From Fulvia fulva (taxonomy: Eukaryota > Ascomycota > Dothideomycetes > Mycosphaerellales > Mycosphaerellaceae), in NCBI RefSeq assembly GCF_020509005.1, contig NC_063016.1, forward strand, positions 3,162,001 through 3,226,000: DNA of 64,000 nt. The letters run 5' to 3'. How positions within the stretch are numbered: position 1 is the first letter of the stretch; the number at the start of each line of letters is the position of its first letter. The notes beneath the pieces were generated by a model, which was not told where the DNA came from, made no database searches, and saw nothing but the letters and a program-made list of their open reading frames with translations. The position numbers and the translations under genes were made by a program. Shown here piece after piece: positions 1 through 12,045 of this stretch.

Positions 1-3000
1 AGCTCGTCCTGATCGTAGGCGTTCTGGATCTCTTCCTTAATAGACGCCTTATTCGCGTTAAGCACGGCAAGCGCGAGCTGATATTAGTCGCGAGCGTTCG
101 TATACGTTATTATTACTAACACTCTAAGATACTCCTATACTTTAGGGGCGAGGTTGCGTTCCTTTAAGACCGTTTGTTATCTATTCTTGATATCGTCTAT
201 TACGTCTATGTCCTAAGTACGGCGTGTTAGGGCATTAGGCTTACCGCCTAGCTTGCCTAGTCGGTATTCGATCTAGAAATCGAACCCGGACAAGAATTCA
301 CTCTATCGTACTTGTCGGCGATTTAGCTACTTAGTGGTTATGAAGTATTATAGACCGCGGTGATTAGACAATACCCTAGTCTTACTACCTAGTAGCTCTG
401 GCCGCTATTCCTTAAAAGCTCGAACGATGGCTATAAGCTCCTTGTCGTAGATCTTATAGTTACACTCGGCTAGATCTATCTTCGTCTTTGCCTTTTATAT
501 ATTATTAGAAGTCGGACGCTGCTATAGCGCTGAGCTACATACTAACTTCTTCTATAGCCTCCTTCTTAGTCATAGGTAGCGCGTCGTCATTCTGCTCCTA
601 AATTAGGTAGCCTTCTTATAGTTATTAGCCCTCTTTAAGCTAATCTTCTAGACATTCTACGGCCTCCGCAGTACTTATAGACGAGATGTCAATGCCTATA
701 ATTGCCGCTACGTCTGTCCGATCGGCACGCTATTACTACCGAGCTTGTGCTTGTTTTTCTAGTTAATAGCGTACCGTCGTTAGTATTCTTTCGTAATAGT
801 CTCCGTAGTAAGACGTAAACGTGACGGTGTTCGTCTAGTTCCCGAAGTCTAGTAGGTGTTTCTGTACCCACGGTATACTAAGAATGAAGTTATACTTAAT
901 GCCGGTAACAAAGTAGTTCAATTCTTCGACGTGACCGTTCAGGTCTAGAGTCGCTTTTACGTACTCCGTAGCTTCGTTCTTCTTAGACGGGTCTACTATA
1001 CCGATTCTAAATAGAGTAGGTAGCTTTGTCCGATCACAATCCTTTATAAACTTCGTGCTATAAAAGATCGACTATGCGCCTAGATCTACTAGGCATCTAG
1101 TAGGCTTGCCTTTAACGGTGCCGTATATAATAAGACGATCACTACGTAGCGGGATGTCGACTTTGATTGCTCCGACCTTTATAGTCTCGATATCTATGAC
1201 CTTAGGTATGTCTGCCTCCGAAGTCTACCGCTATAGTAGGTTGACCTTTTTGTTTCGTTACTAGGGTATCGGCGTAGGTTCTAACATCCTTAGCGGGCCT
1301 TTGCCTAACGGATATGTACTCGGTTCTTCTAACGTAAGGTGCTCGTAGATGTTCTTAGGAGGATCTTTACTAGGCGTAATGTTAGCTATAGTAATAATAG
1401 CTATACTCTGAACTATACGCCTTAGTCTAGAGTTGCCCCGTTTCCCTGTTATTAGGGTTCGAAGTCGATAAGGTTCTAGTCGACCGTAGTAGCTACGTTA
1501 CCTCTAGCATTACCCTTACGGAACTAGAACTATTCGTAAGATCGGTACTACTAGTTATAGTCCGGGCTCTTATATACGTAGTAGAACGTCTTGTCCTTCT
1601 AGTACGCCGCTTCATCCTTCGTGAGCTTGCGATATGTCAAGCTAGTACGCTTAGCGGCTACTATGTCGTACTGTTAGTATACCTTCTCGTCTATACGCTC
1701 GCTACGCGGCTTGCCTATAGGTCCTCGACCGCCGCCGCCGCCGCCGCCTCTAGTGCTACCGGAGGAACCTAGTCGCGCGTTGCCTTGGCTACCGGTCTGG
1801 CCTCCTCTACTTAGCTTCTTACCGGGTAGTTGCTACTACTAGCGCGGTATGTCGTCGAGGTCGATCTCGATATTACGGAGAGCATCTTCTATCTCGGTCA
1901 GGCTCCTAAACCGTATACCCGCGATCTTCGCGCGTAGACGTAGAAGAATCTTCTCCTTAAGGTTCTCTATTAGTTCTTCGCGCCCGTCCTTAGTAGTATG
2001 CTTCCTAAGGTAGTGCGTATACTCGGAAAACTTCGTATAGAAGAGGTCAAACTTCTTACCCTACTTCTATTCGAGTTCGTGAAAGGCCTTACGGTGACGA
2101 CGCTTCTCGAAGTAGTCGCTATACGATGAGTCGAGGATCTCGAGAGCCTTATTCTAATGCTTAATAGTGGGCTTATAAGGTCGAATACGGCCGAGAGCGT
2201 TCGTGCCTACTAGGCCGTAGAATATAATATACAATTCGACATCCGATCGATTAGGTTCTATAAGTAGGTACTCGCTAACCTTCTTACGCCACTTAATGTA
2301 GCTGACCTTGTCTTCCTTTAGGTCGGCGTAGAAGACAGGTAGGACCTTAATAGGGTTCTTCTAAGATGTATTAATAGACTTTATAGACTACGTACCTAGA
2401 GTTAGGGTAGGGGTAAAAGGACGCGCGTATAGATTAGGCGTATTATTAGCGTCGCCGAACCTACCGAGACTCCCTAACATAAACTAGTATAGAGTCGATG
2501 TGCGTATATTACGGATGCTATCGTCGTAAGCGGTCTCGAAGTTATTAATACCTATGAATTCGACTTCTTACCTACGCCCGCCTAGCGCGCTAGCCGTACG
2601 TTATAGTAGCGTAGTTCCGAGCCCTCGTAGTAGGACTTTCTCTATATACGTATTGACGCGAACACCTAGAGTGTTTCCTACGTCCTTCTTTCGTGAATCT
2701 AGGAGGGCGCGCAGCTTAGAGGGCTAGCGAGCTAGTGTCGTTAGTCTCTCCGGCTATTACTATTACTTCTAAAGTGCTTCGAGCTCCTTAATACGCTACT
2801 TTAGACTCTCGACCAACCTACGCTAAGTGTTGTTATCCTCTTATAGGCTCTCGATTTCTGCTATAGCATCTTCCGTATCGCCGTCCTTAGTCTATACCTT
2901 AGCTTCTAGTTCTTGAATTCGCCTATCCTTTTCCTCGTTCTGAACGGTCAGACCTTTAATAATGCCCGCCGCTTCTTCCGAGTCCTCCTTTTCTTGCTAA

Positions 3001-3973
3001 AGGGCTGCCTCGAGGTTGACTTTCTCACCCGTTAGGTTAATAACTCGGTCGCGAGAGTTCTTAAGTAAGGCCTTACTATAAGTATATATCTATATCCTAA
3101 AGTCGAGGACATCAAGCCAAGCTTTAGGTCTCTTTTTGACTGACGCCGCTAACTCTTCGTAGGTATATAGCTTAAATGCTTATAGATCGTATCGGAACTA
3201 AGCGCCTTTACTATCTTCTATAGGATCTAGGGGCATAGTATACGATAGGTCGAGCGGCGCGTACTAGCCTCCCTACCTATCTACTCTCGACGATGTACCC
3301 TGTCCTCTATCTTGTTAGTAAATGCGCTCACGCCGGTCGTACTTAGTCTTAAGAGTCGTATACGTGATTTCCGTCTTCTACTATTAACCCGCCGTCGCTT
3401 GTCGTATCTAGTAGGTCTAATCTTAGCTATCGACTATAGTCTAACTTCTGTCATTCTATTAGGTCTACTACGGTTACGGTTCGTGATTATCGGTAGCTAT
3501 AGTCGCGGCTATCTCGAATCCTCGACGGTTCGGCGGATATTAATATTGATCCTACGTGTCTCGACGAACTCCTACGAAAGTGTCTACGACTGACTATATC
3601 GTATCCTCCTCTTCTATACACTTCCTACGTATATAGGACACCCGATTGTACTACTATAATCCGCCTCGAACTCGGGGTCTTGTTCGCTAACTCCTACTAA
3701 AGTGTCGTAAACCGGTCGGTAATATCGCCGATAATACGCGCACTTACTATAGAGGGATTTAGAGTAGTAGAACTTAATATTACGGGTCTAGGCTACTCTC
3801 GGTAGGTGAAAGGGTGTCGTAGCTAAGTAATCGAATAAGTTCTACGGAGAAGAGAAGTTCTAGCTAAGGCGCGTATCGAAGATAAGCGCGACGTTCGCCG
3901 AGCCGAGGCGTTACGTTATGTTTACGAAGTCACGTGACCCGTAGGCCGTAGGCCGTAGGGCTACACCGTAACA
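1..3973 (-). mobile_element. Gypsy-1: RIP-degraded LTR retrotransposon, truncated by the window edge
   Basis: This is a degraded Ty3/Gypsy element read on the minus strand, with no open frame of useful length. Positions about 205-480 align with the RNase H region of the intact Gypsy-2 (18330-18600), for example the stretch around 'cttgtcgg' and 'atgaagtatta'. A degraded protease motif (VDLGA) is read near 1080-1110. A CCG run near 1730-1750 matches the poly-Gly tract of Gag, and gag-like sequence runs from about 1700 to 3700. The distance from RNase H to protease is only about 600 bp, against about 1700 bp in Gypsy-2, so most of reverse transcriptase seems deleted. CpA and TpG are nearly absent while CpG is frequent. 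The integrase end and the second LTR lie outside the window. The element is inserted in a LINE-B copy that resumes at 3974. Confidence 0.85.
3778..3973 (-). repeat. 5' LTR of Gypsy-1
   Basis: On the plus strand the LTR starts 'tattacggg' (a RIPped TG end) and ends 'ccgtaaca'; 'cttaa' at 3974-3978 is the probable target duplication. The left edge is fixed by the primer site: 'gtagaactt' (3767-3775) is followed by 2 nt and then the LTR, and its reverse complement occurs inside the LTR at 3837-3845. An intact GTCACGTGAC palindrome sits at 3929-3938. The partner LTR is outside the window, so the boundaries cannot be checked by comparison. Confidence 0.65.
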
Positions 3974-4803
3974 CTTAAGTATAAGACCGCTATACCGCTA
4001 ATCGACCTATATATCTAGAGGCTACGGACCTCCTTCTTAGGCAAGTCGGTATAGTACCTAGTATAGAAGGTCATCGCTAGTATAGTCGTAAGGGTCCGCG
4101 GATTAGTACTAGCGTATAAGGGTATTCGACCCGGAAATAAGCTAAACTACCGGGTAAGGGACGAATAGCTAGTAATATAATAGGAAGGTAAGAAATCGTT
4201 TATAGAGTAACTATAGAAAGAGAGGTAGAATAACTAGGTTATAGGGTATAGTAGACGCCCTTAGCTAGCGGGACAACCTAAGGAATAGTTAGCTATAAAA
4301 TCCGCGGTTAAGTACCCCCCGAAGCTTATCTACTACCGCCTTACGAGAGTATAGAGTAGTATAGTAACCTAACTACAAAGCGAATACATCGGCCTCTAGG
4401 GGTACCTATTATAGAGGAAGGTTCTAGAATATACGAATACTAGCTACCCCTATAGCTATTACTCCTAGAATGTACGGTACGTACTCCTTATCTACCCGAG
4501 GTAGTCGCTAGGAAGGGGGGAGTAGATAGTAAAGGCGAGGAACCGGACGATTAGGGCACTTCTTAATAACGTTAAGGACCTACGGCGTATTACGAACTAG
4601 ATACTAGAGAATAGCTAGCTAGAATAGTACCGCCTAGTAGGAGTAGTATAGGAAGAGAGGATACGGCGTAGCGCGACGAGACCGGCTAGGAGCGGGGGCT
4701 AACGGGGTAGTAATATAGACTACGTACGTTCAGAGGGAAAGCTAATCTAGATAAGGAGAAGTTAGGGGCGGGAAGGGTTTTTACCTATTCGGGTTTCCCT
4801 TTA
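3974..4803 (+). mobile_element. LINE-B fragment (C-terminal ORF2 and 3' UTR), RIPped
   Basis: Nearly the same sequence as 48955-49785, the 3' part of the LINE-B plus copy, with many small differences. It carries the end of ORF2 and the start of the 3' UTR. It stops at 'ccctttatatata' and lacks the last 60 or so bases with the ATCT tail seen at 49862. It has no open frame. Its 5' continuation should lie left of Gypsy-1, outside the window. Confidence 0.8.
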
Positions 4804-4871
4804 TATATAATAAGTAGTAAGTCGCTAGATAGTATTTAGCTAGTACTAAGGCTACGACGCTATAAGCAATA

Positions 4872-5057
4872 TAGCGAGTCCGGGCATAACGTACGTACCT
4901 AGTAAGTAGACTCGCTAAATAGCGAAGAATCTAAAGAGGAATTGTCCTCCTAGTAACGATTCTATAGGATGTCGTCGTATTAAGATACCGTCGTAATTCA
5001 AGTAGAAGTAGTATAGTTCTTAGTAAAAGTAGCCCGCTCGGTAGTAAAGCACGTTAT
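4872..5057. repeat. Dispersed repeat R5, copy 1
   Basis: About 185 bp shared with 57976-58178. It begins 'tagcgagtc', continues with 'ataacgtacgtacct' and ends near 'acgttat'. The inner part has short inverted ends (ataacgtac / gtacgttat). It may be a solo LTR or a small non-autonomous element; no coding content. The 70 bp before it (4804-4871) show nothing recognisable. Confidence 0.55.
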
Positions 5058-5420
5058 AATATATAAATATATATATTTACTAAGAACATTATATTATTCG
5101 TTAACTCCTCTATCTTACGGAGTCGTTCTATACCCTATATATTGTCGAAGGGACCTATAGAGATACCGGTCTATCGAGATTAGAACTAATTACTACTATC
5201 GACAACGACTATCTATTCGATAGCCCTTATCAAGACGAGTAATCTACTTAAGTAGTAGCGACCCGCCTACGCTAGCGGCGGCGTAATCGTAGTATAAAGA
5301 ATCCTAAAACTAAGGTTCCGTTTCCCTAATAGTAGACCCTAGAGTTACGGAGTTACGGAGGATAACTACCTAATTAGGAAGCGCGACCTCACCCCGAATA
5401 GTAGCGAAGGATAGTAACTA
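5058..5420. other. RIPped sequence without recognisable content
   Basis: AT-rich start (5058-5095), then TpA-rich RIPped sequence with no open frame. It may include the 5' end of LINE-A, but I could not align it to the intact LINE-1, which has almost no 5' UTR. Confidence 0.4.
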
Positions 5421-8400
5421 ACGAGAGCTATAGCCTTACGAGGCTAACGACAAACAATATAGCGTAGACGACCCTATATACGGAGGCGGAAAACTTACTA
5501 GGGGATAACGAATACCTAGCCCGGGTATATAAGAACACTATAGTATAGCTACTAGGAGCGCTAAAAGCGCTATTATACTAAATCCTAAGGACAATCTAAC
5601 AAGTAATACAGAAGGTAGCCTAGGGACTAACTATATAGATAATAGTAGTAGTAGGTAAGAATTGACCCCCTACGAAGGCAAGTAATACGGTACGCCTATA
5701 CATTACTAATCCGGCGGAGAAACAAGAAATCGTAGCCCTAATAAGTAAGGAGATTGTTAACAGAATCGGCTAAAAGGAGGTAGTTAGAGCGAAGGTAGAG
5801 GCAATAGGCGTAGTAAGACTCTTTACCGTATAAGAGTCTAATAGACAAAAACTAGAGACCTATAAGGAGTAGACTACTAAAGTCGCGAAGTCGGTACGAG
5901 TCTCCTACTAGTAGTATACCCTTATTGCCTACGGGGTCCCTAGGACATTTAAGGTTAAAGACCTTCCCTAACTCTAAGTATAGAACTAGAACATATCCCT
6001 AGGAGTACGACTAACGAAGGCGGTATAGTTATATAAGATAGTAGACCGAGAGAAGATGTATTTATCGCTTATTATCTAGAGAGAGATAGCGGAACAAGCT
6101 AACTAGATACTAGATAATAGGCTATTCTAGAACTACGAGAGAATAGATACGGAGATCTATTAGAGTAGCTATAGGGTGCTATAGTACTTCTTATACTAAT
6201 AGTACGGTTATATAGCCCTAAAATACGGGGAGAAGACCCTAAGGTGTCCTTACTACGTAGGCCTATACTAGGGAAGGGAATGCCTAAAAAAGGAGAGTAG
6301 GTATATATACTACGGTAGAAGGTACCTAGCGTACTTAAACTAATACCTAGCTAGAATAGTAGTATAAGAACGAGCAAGACAAGTAAGGATCTCTATACTA
6401 GCTAGGTACCCCTACCGATAGTAGGAGGGACCTACCGTATATAAGGGCTTCGAGCCGAGTAAGAGGAAGAGGGTAGAAGAGGCGAAGGTCCGTATAAGTA
6501 TAAGTATAGCCGACCTATACTTTCTATTACAACACTTAAAGAAAGACTAGTCTAATACCGACCGAACTACGCGCTAGAGGCCTCCTTAGACTATATCCCT
6601 ATTAAAACGACGGTAGGGGTGAAGGCGATAGAGGAGCTAGTAAGTAAACTACGCCGTAACTAGAAGAAGGCACGCTAGGACGATATAAGAGACTTCCTAA
6701 TAGCGAATCTACCGTAGTATAGGGAACTCGAGACGATAGCTTAGCTAGATCAAGTAGCGGAATAGATTACCTCGGTTATATAGTAAGTAGCGGAACAATA
6801 TTCGCCGTTACTCCGGCCCTTAATATAGTAGAAGGCCTTCTAGACCCCTAAATACTCTACGAAGGTAAAGGAGGTTAGAAGGGTAAGGCGATAGTAGACA
6901 AAGGAACATACCTAGGAGACGTAGGAGCAATACTATCGCGCGACATAAGAGAAGAAGGCATAGATAAGACGCGATAAGCTATAGGACTAGAGAGCGACGA
7001 TCGGGCTCGTTATAGAAAACCCGGAATAGATATAGAGACTAGCTAAATAGGTACGACTACCTAAAGAGTAACGAGCCCCTTACTTCCCTCTAATCGTAGA
7101 CCGCGAAGGGATTAGGATATCGATCCGAGTATATACCCGGAACCCCGAGATATAGATTAGGCGGTTAGCTCTAATATAGTAATAGGAGTTATAAGTAAGC
7201 TAAAAGGACGAAAAGCCCTAGGCCTAGACATAGTACTAAACCTACTACTAAAAGAGTATAGAGAAGAGATTACGCCGAGCCTTATAAGCCTATTTACTAC
7301 GTACCTATAGCTAGGGTATCACCCGAAGCCGTATAGAGAGTCTATAATAGTAGTGCTACGTAAGCTATAGAAGGAGGACTATACTTAGCTTAAATTATAT
7401 AGGCTAATCGTACTTCTAAACACGATAAGGAACGTCCTAGAGAAGATAGTAGCCTAGAGACTTACGTAGCTAGCCGAGAACAACTACGTACTCCTAGTAA
7501 TATAGATAGGGGGAAGAAGCTAGCGATCGACACTAATAGTAATAAAGCTAATTACGGAGTAAATTTAGACCCTCTAGTACTACGGTAGGAACCGAGCGGC
7601 GTCCTTACTATCCCTCGATATCGTAGGAGCTATTAAATAGGTACGAGTTACGTAGTAGTAGAAGACGGCGGATTATACGAAAGACGAAGAAGGACCTAAT
7701 AGGATAGCGTGTATCTATATATAGTATCGCCGGTGTTAGTATAGGTAGATACTAGGTGTCCGGATGTTTACTAGCCTATAGGCTAGCAAACCCTAATCAC
7801 GTGATCTAGTCCCATGACACACCTACACCCACATGCTTGTCCTACGGCCTATATGTTCTTAATAGGAGCCTTCGATAACGTCTTATACTAAAGGCTAATA
7901 TATATCCTATAACAGAAAGGCATCCCCCGGTAGGTAACGAAGTTTGTCTACTCCTTTCTCTAGGAACGGACAATATACCTAGTCCTAGGGAGGTATACGT
8001 CCGACCCGGTAAAGGTAGAGGCTAGAATACCTTAGGGATCTACTCTCTCCCCTATTCTATTTCTAATATTTATGTCTAATCTAATCCCCCTACTTACCAC
8101 TCCGTAGACCTTAGTATCGGGATTCGTAGACGACATAAACATTTTAGCCTAGTTAGACTTAATAGAGGAGAACTATCGCCTCCTTAAAGATAGGTATAAG
8201 AAATACGAGGAGTAGGCAAAGAAGTATAGTACCCGGTTCGCCCCTAAAAAGTACTAGCTTATATACTTTAGTAAAGCGAGAATATACTATAATATAAAGG
8301 CGGCGGTAAGAATCTAAGGCTACGAGACCAAGCTATTAGCGGAGCTACGAGTACTAGGGATCTAGCTCGACCCGAAGCTAAGCTAGAACGTATAGATTAA

Positions 8401-8460
8401 GAAAGCCTAGAGTCGAGCGCAAGTTAATGAAGCCTCGATAAAGAGGCTTACGGCGTCTAT
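5421..8460 (+). mobile_element. LINE-A: RIP-degraded Tad-like non-LTR retrotransposon
   Basis: A degraded relative of LINE-1 in plus orientation. About 5500-6500 reads as ORF1: LGALKALL, then PAEKQEIVALISKEI, then a zinc-knuckle block in which the Cys and His codons have become Tyr or stop codons. From 6530 the sequence jumps to the middle of ORF2, so the endonuclease part (roughly 700-800 bp) is deleted. Reverse transcriptase follows: KLKGRKALGLD near 7200, LLSLDIVGA near 7610, and GFVDDINIL near 8125. It stops at 8460, where LINE-1 begins, and I do not find its continuation beyond LINE-1. The RT part is interrupted by an insert at 7631-7862. The segment about 8290-8460 is an inverted copy of 14840-15010. 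Confidence 0.8.
7631..7862. mobile_element. 232-bp insert in LINE-A flanked by a 7-bp direct repeat
   Basis: The RT frame of LINE-A is interrupted between 'gatatcgtaggagc' and 'cttcgataacg'; the related LINE at 15400-15440 shows the uninterrupted order. 'taggagc' occurs on both sides (7624-7630 and 7863-7869), as expected for a target-site duplication. The left end starts 'tattaaatagg'; I see no clear terminal inverted repeat. The right half keeps CA and TG dinucleotides ('cccatgacacacc'), so it is less RIPped than its host. It contains ATCACGTGAT at 7796-7805. It could be a solo LTR or a short non-autonomous element. Confidence 0.55.
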
Positions 8461-8658
8461 ATAGATAGATAGATGATTCATTTACCCGTTGTGGTGCCCT
8501 CCGGCCCATACGGGTTTATGTCTATATATGTTACTGCATAAGGTAGGAAACCTATTCCTAGGTAAAAACCTCCTCTCCTTCTCTAATAGCTTCCTTGCCA
8601 TGAGTTCTCAGTTTTCCTTCCATTAGGGTGCACTAGTGTCATGGTGGTTAGCCTCTGA
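8461..8658 (-). other. LINE-1 3' UTR and (ATCT)n tail
   Basis: About 200 bp after the ORF2 stop. It contains a block conserved in all ATCT-tailed LINEs here: sense 'ggttttta' after 'gagagga', then 'aggtttcc', then 'aaatgaat', then the tandem tail. Equivalent ends are at 13674, 40812, 49862 (opposite strand) and 58346. In non-LTR elements such a 3' end is what the reverse transcriptase recognises for target-primed synthesis. Confidence 0.75.
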
Positions 8659-11600
8659 CTACCTTGTCTGCAACCCTAGAGTTGTCCCCCTCTTCCTGCT
8701 CTCCTCCTCCTTCTTTCTCTCCTCAATCCATCTCTCTGTTTCCCTAGTAAGAGAGAACTGCTCCAAAAATCCTTGGTGGATGATCCACCTTGTAATTCTC
8801 TGGAGGTCTCCCTTATTGCTGATCATGGCTTGGAAGTTTCTGTTCCTTGCCCTTGCCCTCCATTCACCTCTCCCTGTACTCCATTCTTTGCAAACCAGAA
8901 GTCTATGTTCGACATTCTGGGACAGGTAGCCGCATGGGCAACTCTTGTCTTCGATACCTGGGACTTTTCTCTGATGCAGGTATGCCCTGACTTCGATGTG
9001 TTCAGAGCGGATTTGTATTGCTATGCTTGCTTCTGACCTGGTCAGGTCTGAGTACAGTAGGTAGTTGTGGCTACCAAACTGTTGGAGTGCCTTTGGGGTT
9101 CCTGGCCTCTGTGGGGTTCTTGTCCATTCAGTCTTCCAGAGGAGACCTGCCATCCTTTCAGCTAGAGACTGTTGCTTCTTCCCTTGGCTGGCTGCTGATC
9201 CTCTCCCTTGAGCCCTTCTGTCCTGTTCCTGCTGGGCTAGGTGCAGCTGTTCTGTTAGTTCTTTGAACTTCTGCAGGTCCTGCTGCTTCTGTGGGGCTGG
9301 ATTGGGTCTTGCTTGTCTGTGCCTTCTTGTGCACTGGCTCCTGATTTTGTTGACTGCCTTCTGGATTACTAGCTGGGCTGGGTATGCAGACGTCTTTCCT
9401 GCATACTGGTATCTCAACCCTTGAAGGTAGAGCTTGGCTGGTGGGGAGCCAGACTCCATTTCGACCACCCTTGTTGGAGTTGACTTGTATGCTCCAAGCA
9501 CCTTTTTCAGACAGGAGGCTTGGGCTCTGCTGATGGGATCTGCAATTCTCTTTGGGATCTTGTCTTGGGCTGACCAGATCTGGGCTCCATATAGCATGGC
9601 TGGCTTCACAATGGCCTTGTACATAACCTTTGCTTTCGCAAATGTGGCTCCCCATGTGGAGGCTGTAAGCCTGTCAATTGATTGCCTGTTGTTGTCTGCT
9701 CTTGCCTATGCTTTCTTGACCTGTGGTCCCCAGCTGAGCTTTGGATCCATCCATATTCCTAGCACCCTTAATTCACTTGAGGGTTCTGTTGTGTGTCCCT
9801 GAATAGTGATTGGGGCTTGCATATTGTGTCTGTTTCTGGCTCTACTGAAGTGGATGAGTTGATACTTCTCTGGGGCAAATCTGGCTCCATGTTTCCTGGC
9901 CCATTCCTCACATTCCTTGTGTTTCTTCTGCAAGATTCTGCAGTTCTCTTCTGTGCTGTCTGACCAGGCTAGGATGTTTGTGTCATCTACAAACCCTGAG
10001 GCTGATGTGTTTCTGGAGTTTAGCTTTGCTGGCAGGTCTGCCATAAAGAGGAGAAACAGGATTGGAGACATTGTTGATCCCTGTGGGATTCCTGTCTCTG
10101 TAGGCATGCTGTCAGATTTGTATCTGCCCAGTCTTAGTCTTGTGGTTCTGCCTCTGAGGAAGGACTGGATAAACTGGACTGTCCAGTTGGGGATAGCCTT
10201 CTGTTTCAGGATGTGGATCAGCCTCTGGTGTGAGACATTGTCAAAGGCTCCTGATATGTCTAGTGAGAGGAGTGTGGCTGCTTTGTTGTTCCCAAAGTGC
10301 CATAGGGTCTTGATCTGCTCTGTGATAAGTTCCACAGCTGTTAGTGTTGATCTTTGTTTCCTGCCTCCCATCTGTTCTTCAGGAAGGATTCCATGTTCTT
10401 CAGCTAGGTTTGTCAGCCTTTCTGCTATGATCTTTTCCAGGAGTTTGCCTAGTGTGTTGAGCAAGGCAATAGGTCTGTATGCCTTTAGCTTTGTGTAGTC
10501 CTCTTTCTGTGGTTTTCTCAAGACCACAGTCAGTGACTCCTTGAAGTGTTTAGGGCAGTGTCCTTGGGCCATGCACTGTGAAAAGATGTTTGACAGTGCA
10601 GGGGAGATCTGGTCCTTGCATGTCTTGATGAACAAGTTTGGAATCCCATCTGGTCCCGGGGCCTTGTTTCCTGAGAGTGTCTTAATGATGCTCTTGATCT
10701 CTCCCTCTCCCACTGTGCAGGGTTGCTCTAGTGGTGTTGGATACACACTGCCCTCCAGATCCTGCAGGTCAGCTTCTACCTGTGTGCCAAAGAAATGTTT
10801 CCCCAATGCCTGTGCCTTTCCTGGGAGAGTGTGTTGGATTACTCCTTCCTGGTCTTCAATGTTTGGAAACTGGGGCAGCATGTTTCTGTCCTGTGTGGGT
10901 TGTCTTGCCCACTTTGCTAGTTTCCACATCTTCTCAGGATTCTGGGTAATGGATCCAACTGTTGACCTCCACTCCAGCATCTTGTCCCTCTTGATCTGGG
11001 CCTTCTTGTCTCTGGTTGCCTGGTTGTATCTGTCCCATGCTTCCTGGGAGTGGCTCTAGGTAAGGGCTCTCCTGGCCTGCCTGGCTGCCTTGACCTTCTC
11101 TGAGCATTCCTTTGTCCAGAATGGCTTCTGGTACAGTGACTGTTTCTTTTCTCTGGTGTGGGCTGCCGCAGTTTCCTGCATTGTTCTAACCAGTTCTGCC
11201 ACTGCTTGGTCTATGTCTAAGGCTGTTTCCAGTCTCCTGGTCTCTAGTCCAGCTAGCTTCTGTTCCAGGTCTTGTCTGATCTGTTCCCAGTTGGCTGCCT
11301 TCCAGGCCAGCTGAGGTTCTAGGTCTCCTTCCTGCTGTGTCTGTGTTTCAAACTCCACCTGAATTGGGAGGTGATCTGATGAGGACTCCAAGTCCTGGTT
11401 AACCCAGCATCTGGTGACCTTCTGCTGCAGGTCATGTGATGCAAAGCACAGGTCAATGGTGCTTGAGCTTGCTCTCTGTGACCAGGTAGTTAGGCCCTTT
11501 GGGGTAACTAGGTGCATGTTGTTGCTTTGGGTAGTGGAGAGGAGTCTGTTAGCTAGGAAGTGATGGGCAGGTGCAAAGTCTGATCCCCATGTAGGATGGT

Positions 11601-12045
11601 GCAAGTTGAAGTCTCCCAGCACGATGTGTTGGGAGTCACTCTGCAGGATGTCTAGCAGCTGTTGTAGTGTGCCCAGCTGGGTGCTGCTTCTGGAGCTGGG
11701 GGGTGGGTTGTATACACTGTGGATGTGGATGCTGCCTTGGTTGGTGTTGAGTCTGACTGAGGTGATGTCTCCCCCTTCCTGTTGGATTTGTTCCCAGCTG
11801 TCTGTTGCCATCTCTTTGCTGATGTACATGCATGTTCTCGGGGTGCCTTGTTTGGCTAGGAGTGTGTGATACCTTGGGTCGTTAGCAGTAGATGGTCTGT
11901 TAGATTTGCTGTTGATCCAAGGTTCCTGGACTGCAATAACTAGGTGTTTCTTTGGGTCCAGTGCTTGGAGAAAGCTTCTCTAGACCTTGTGCTGGCTTTT
12001 GTTGACGTTGTACTGGATAGTGGTAAGATTAGGTGTCTCAATCAT
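8659..12045 (-). pseudogene. LINE-1 ORF2 (endonuclease-reverse transcriptase), three in-frame TAG codons
   Basis: A frame of 1129 codons with no frameshift, interrupted by TAG at codons 22 (11980-11982), 330 (11056-11058) and 780 (9706-9708). Endonuclease, residues about 8-230: N13 in IQYNVNKS, E41 in VQEPW, D145/N147 in LGDFNLHH, D198 in STIDLCF, and D224-H225 in SSDHLP. Reverse transcriptase, about 455-700: LDISGAFDNVS with D596, and FVDD at 685-688. The C-terminal knuckle is C1036, C1038, H1047, C1052. No RNase H domain seen. At codons 22 and 780 the related LINE-2 has CAG (Gln), so these two stops are explained by C-to-T at CpA. Codon 330 is TAG in both copies. Without readthrough the product is lost after residue 21, so this copy should not be autonomous. 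Confidence 0.9.
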
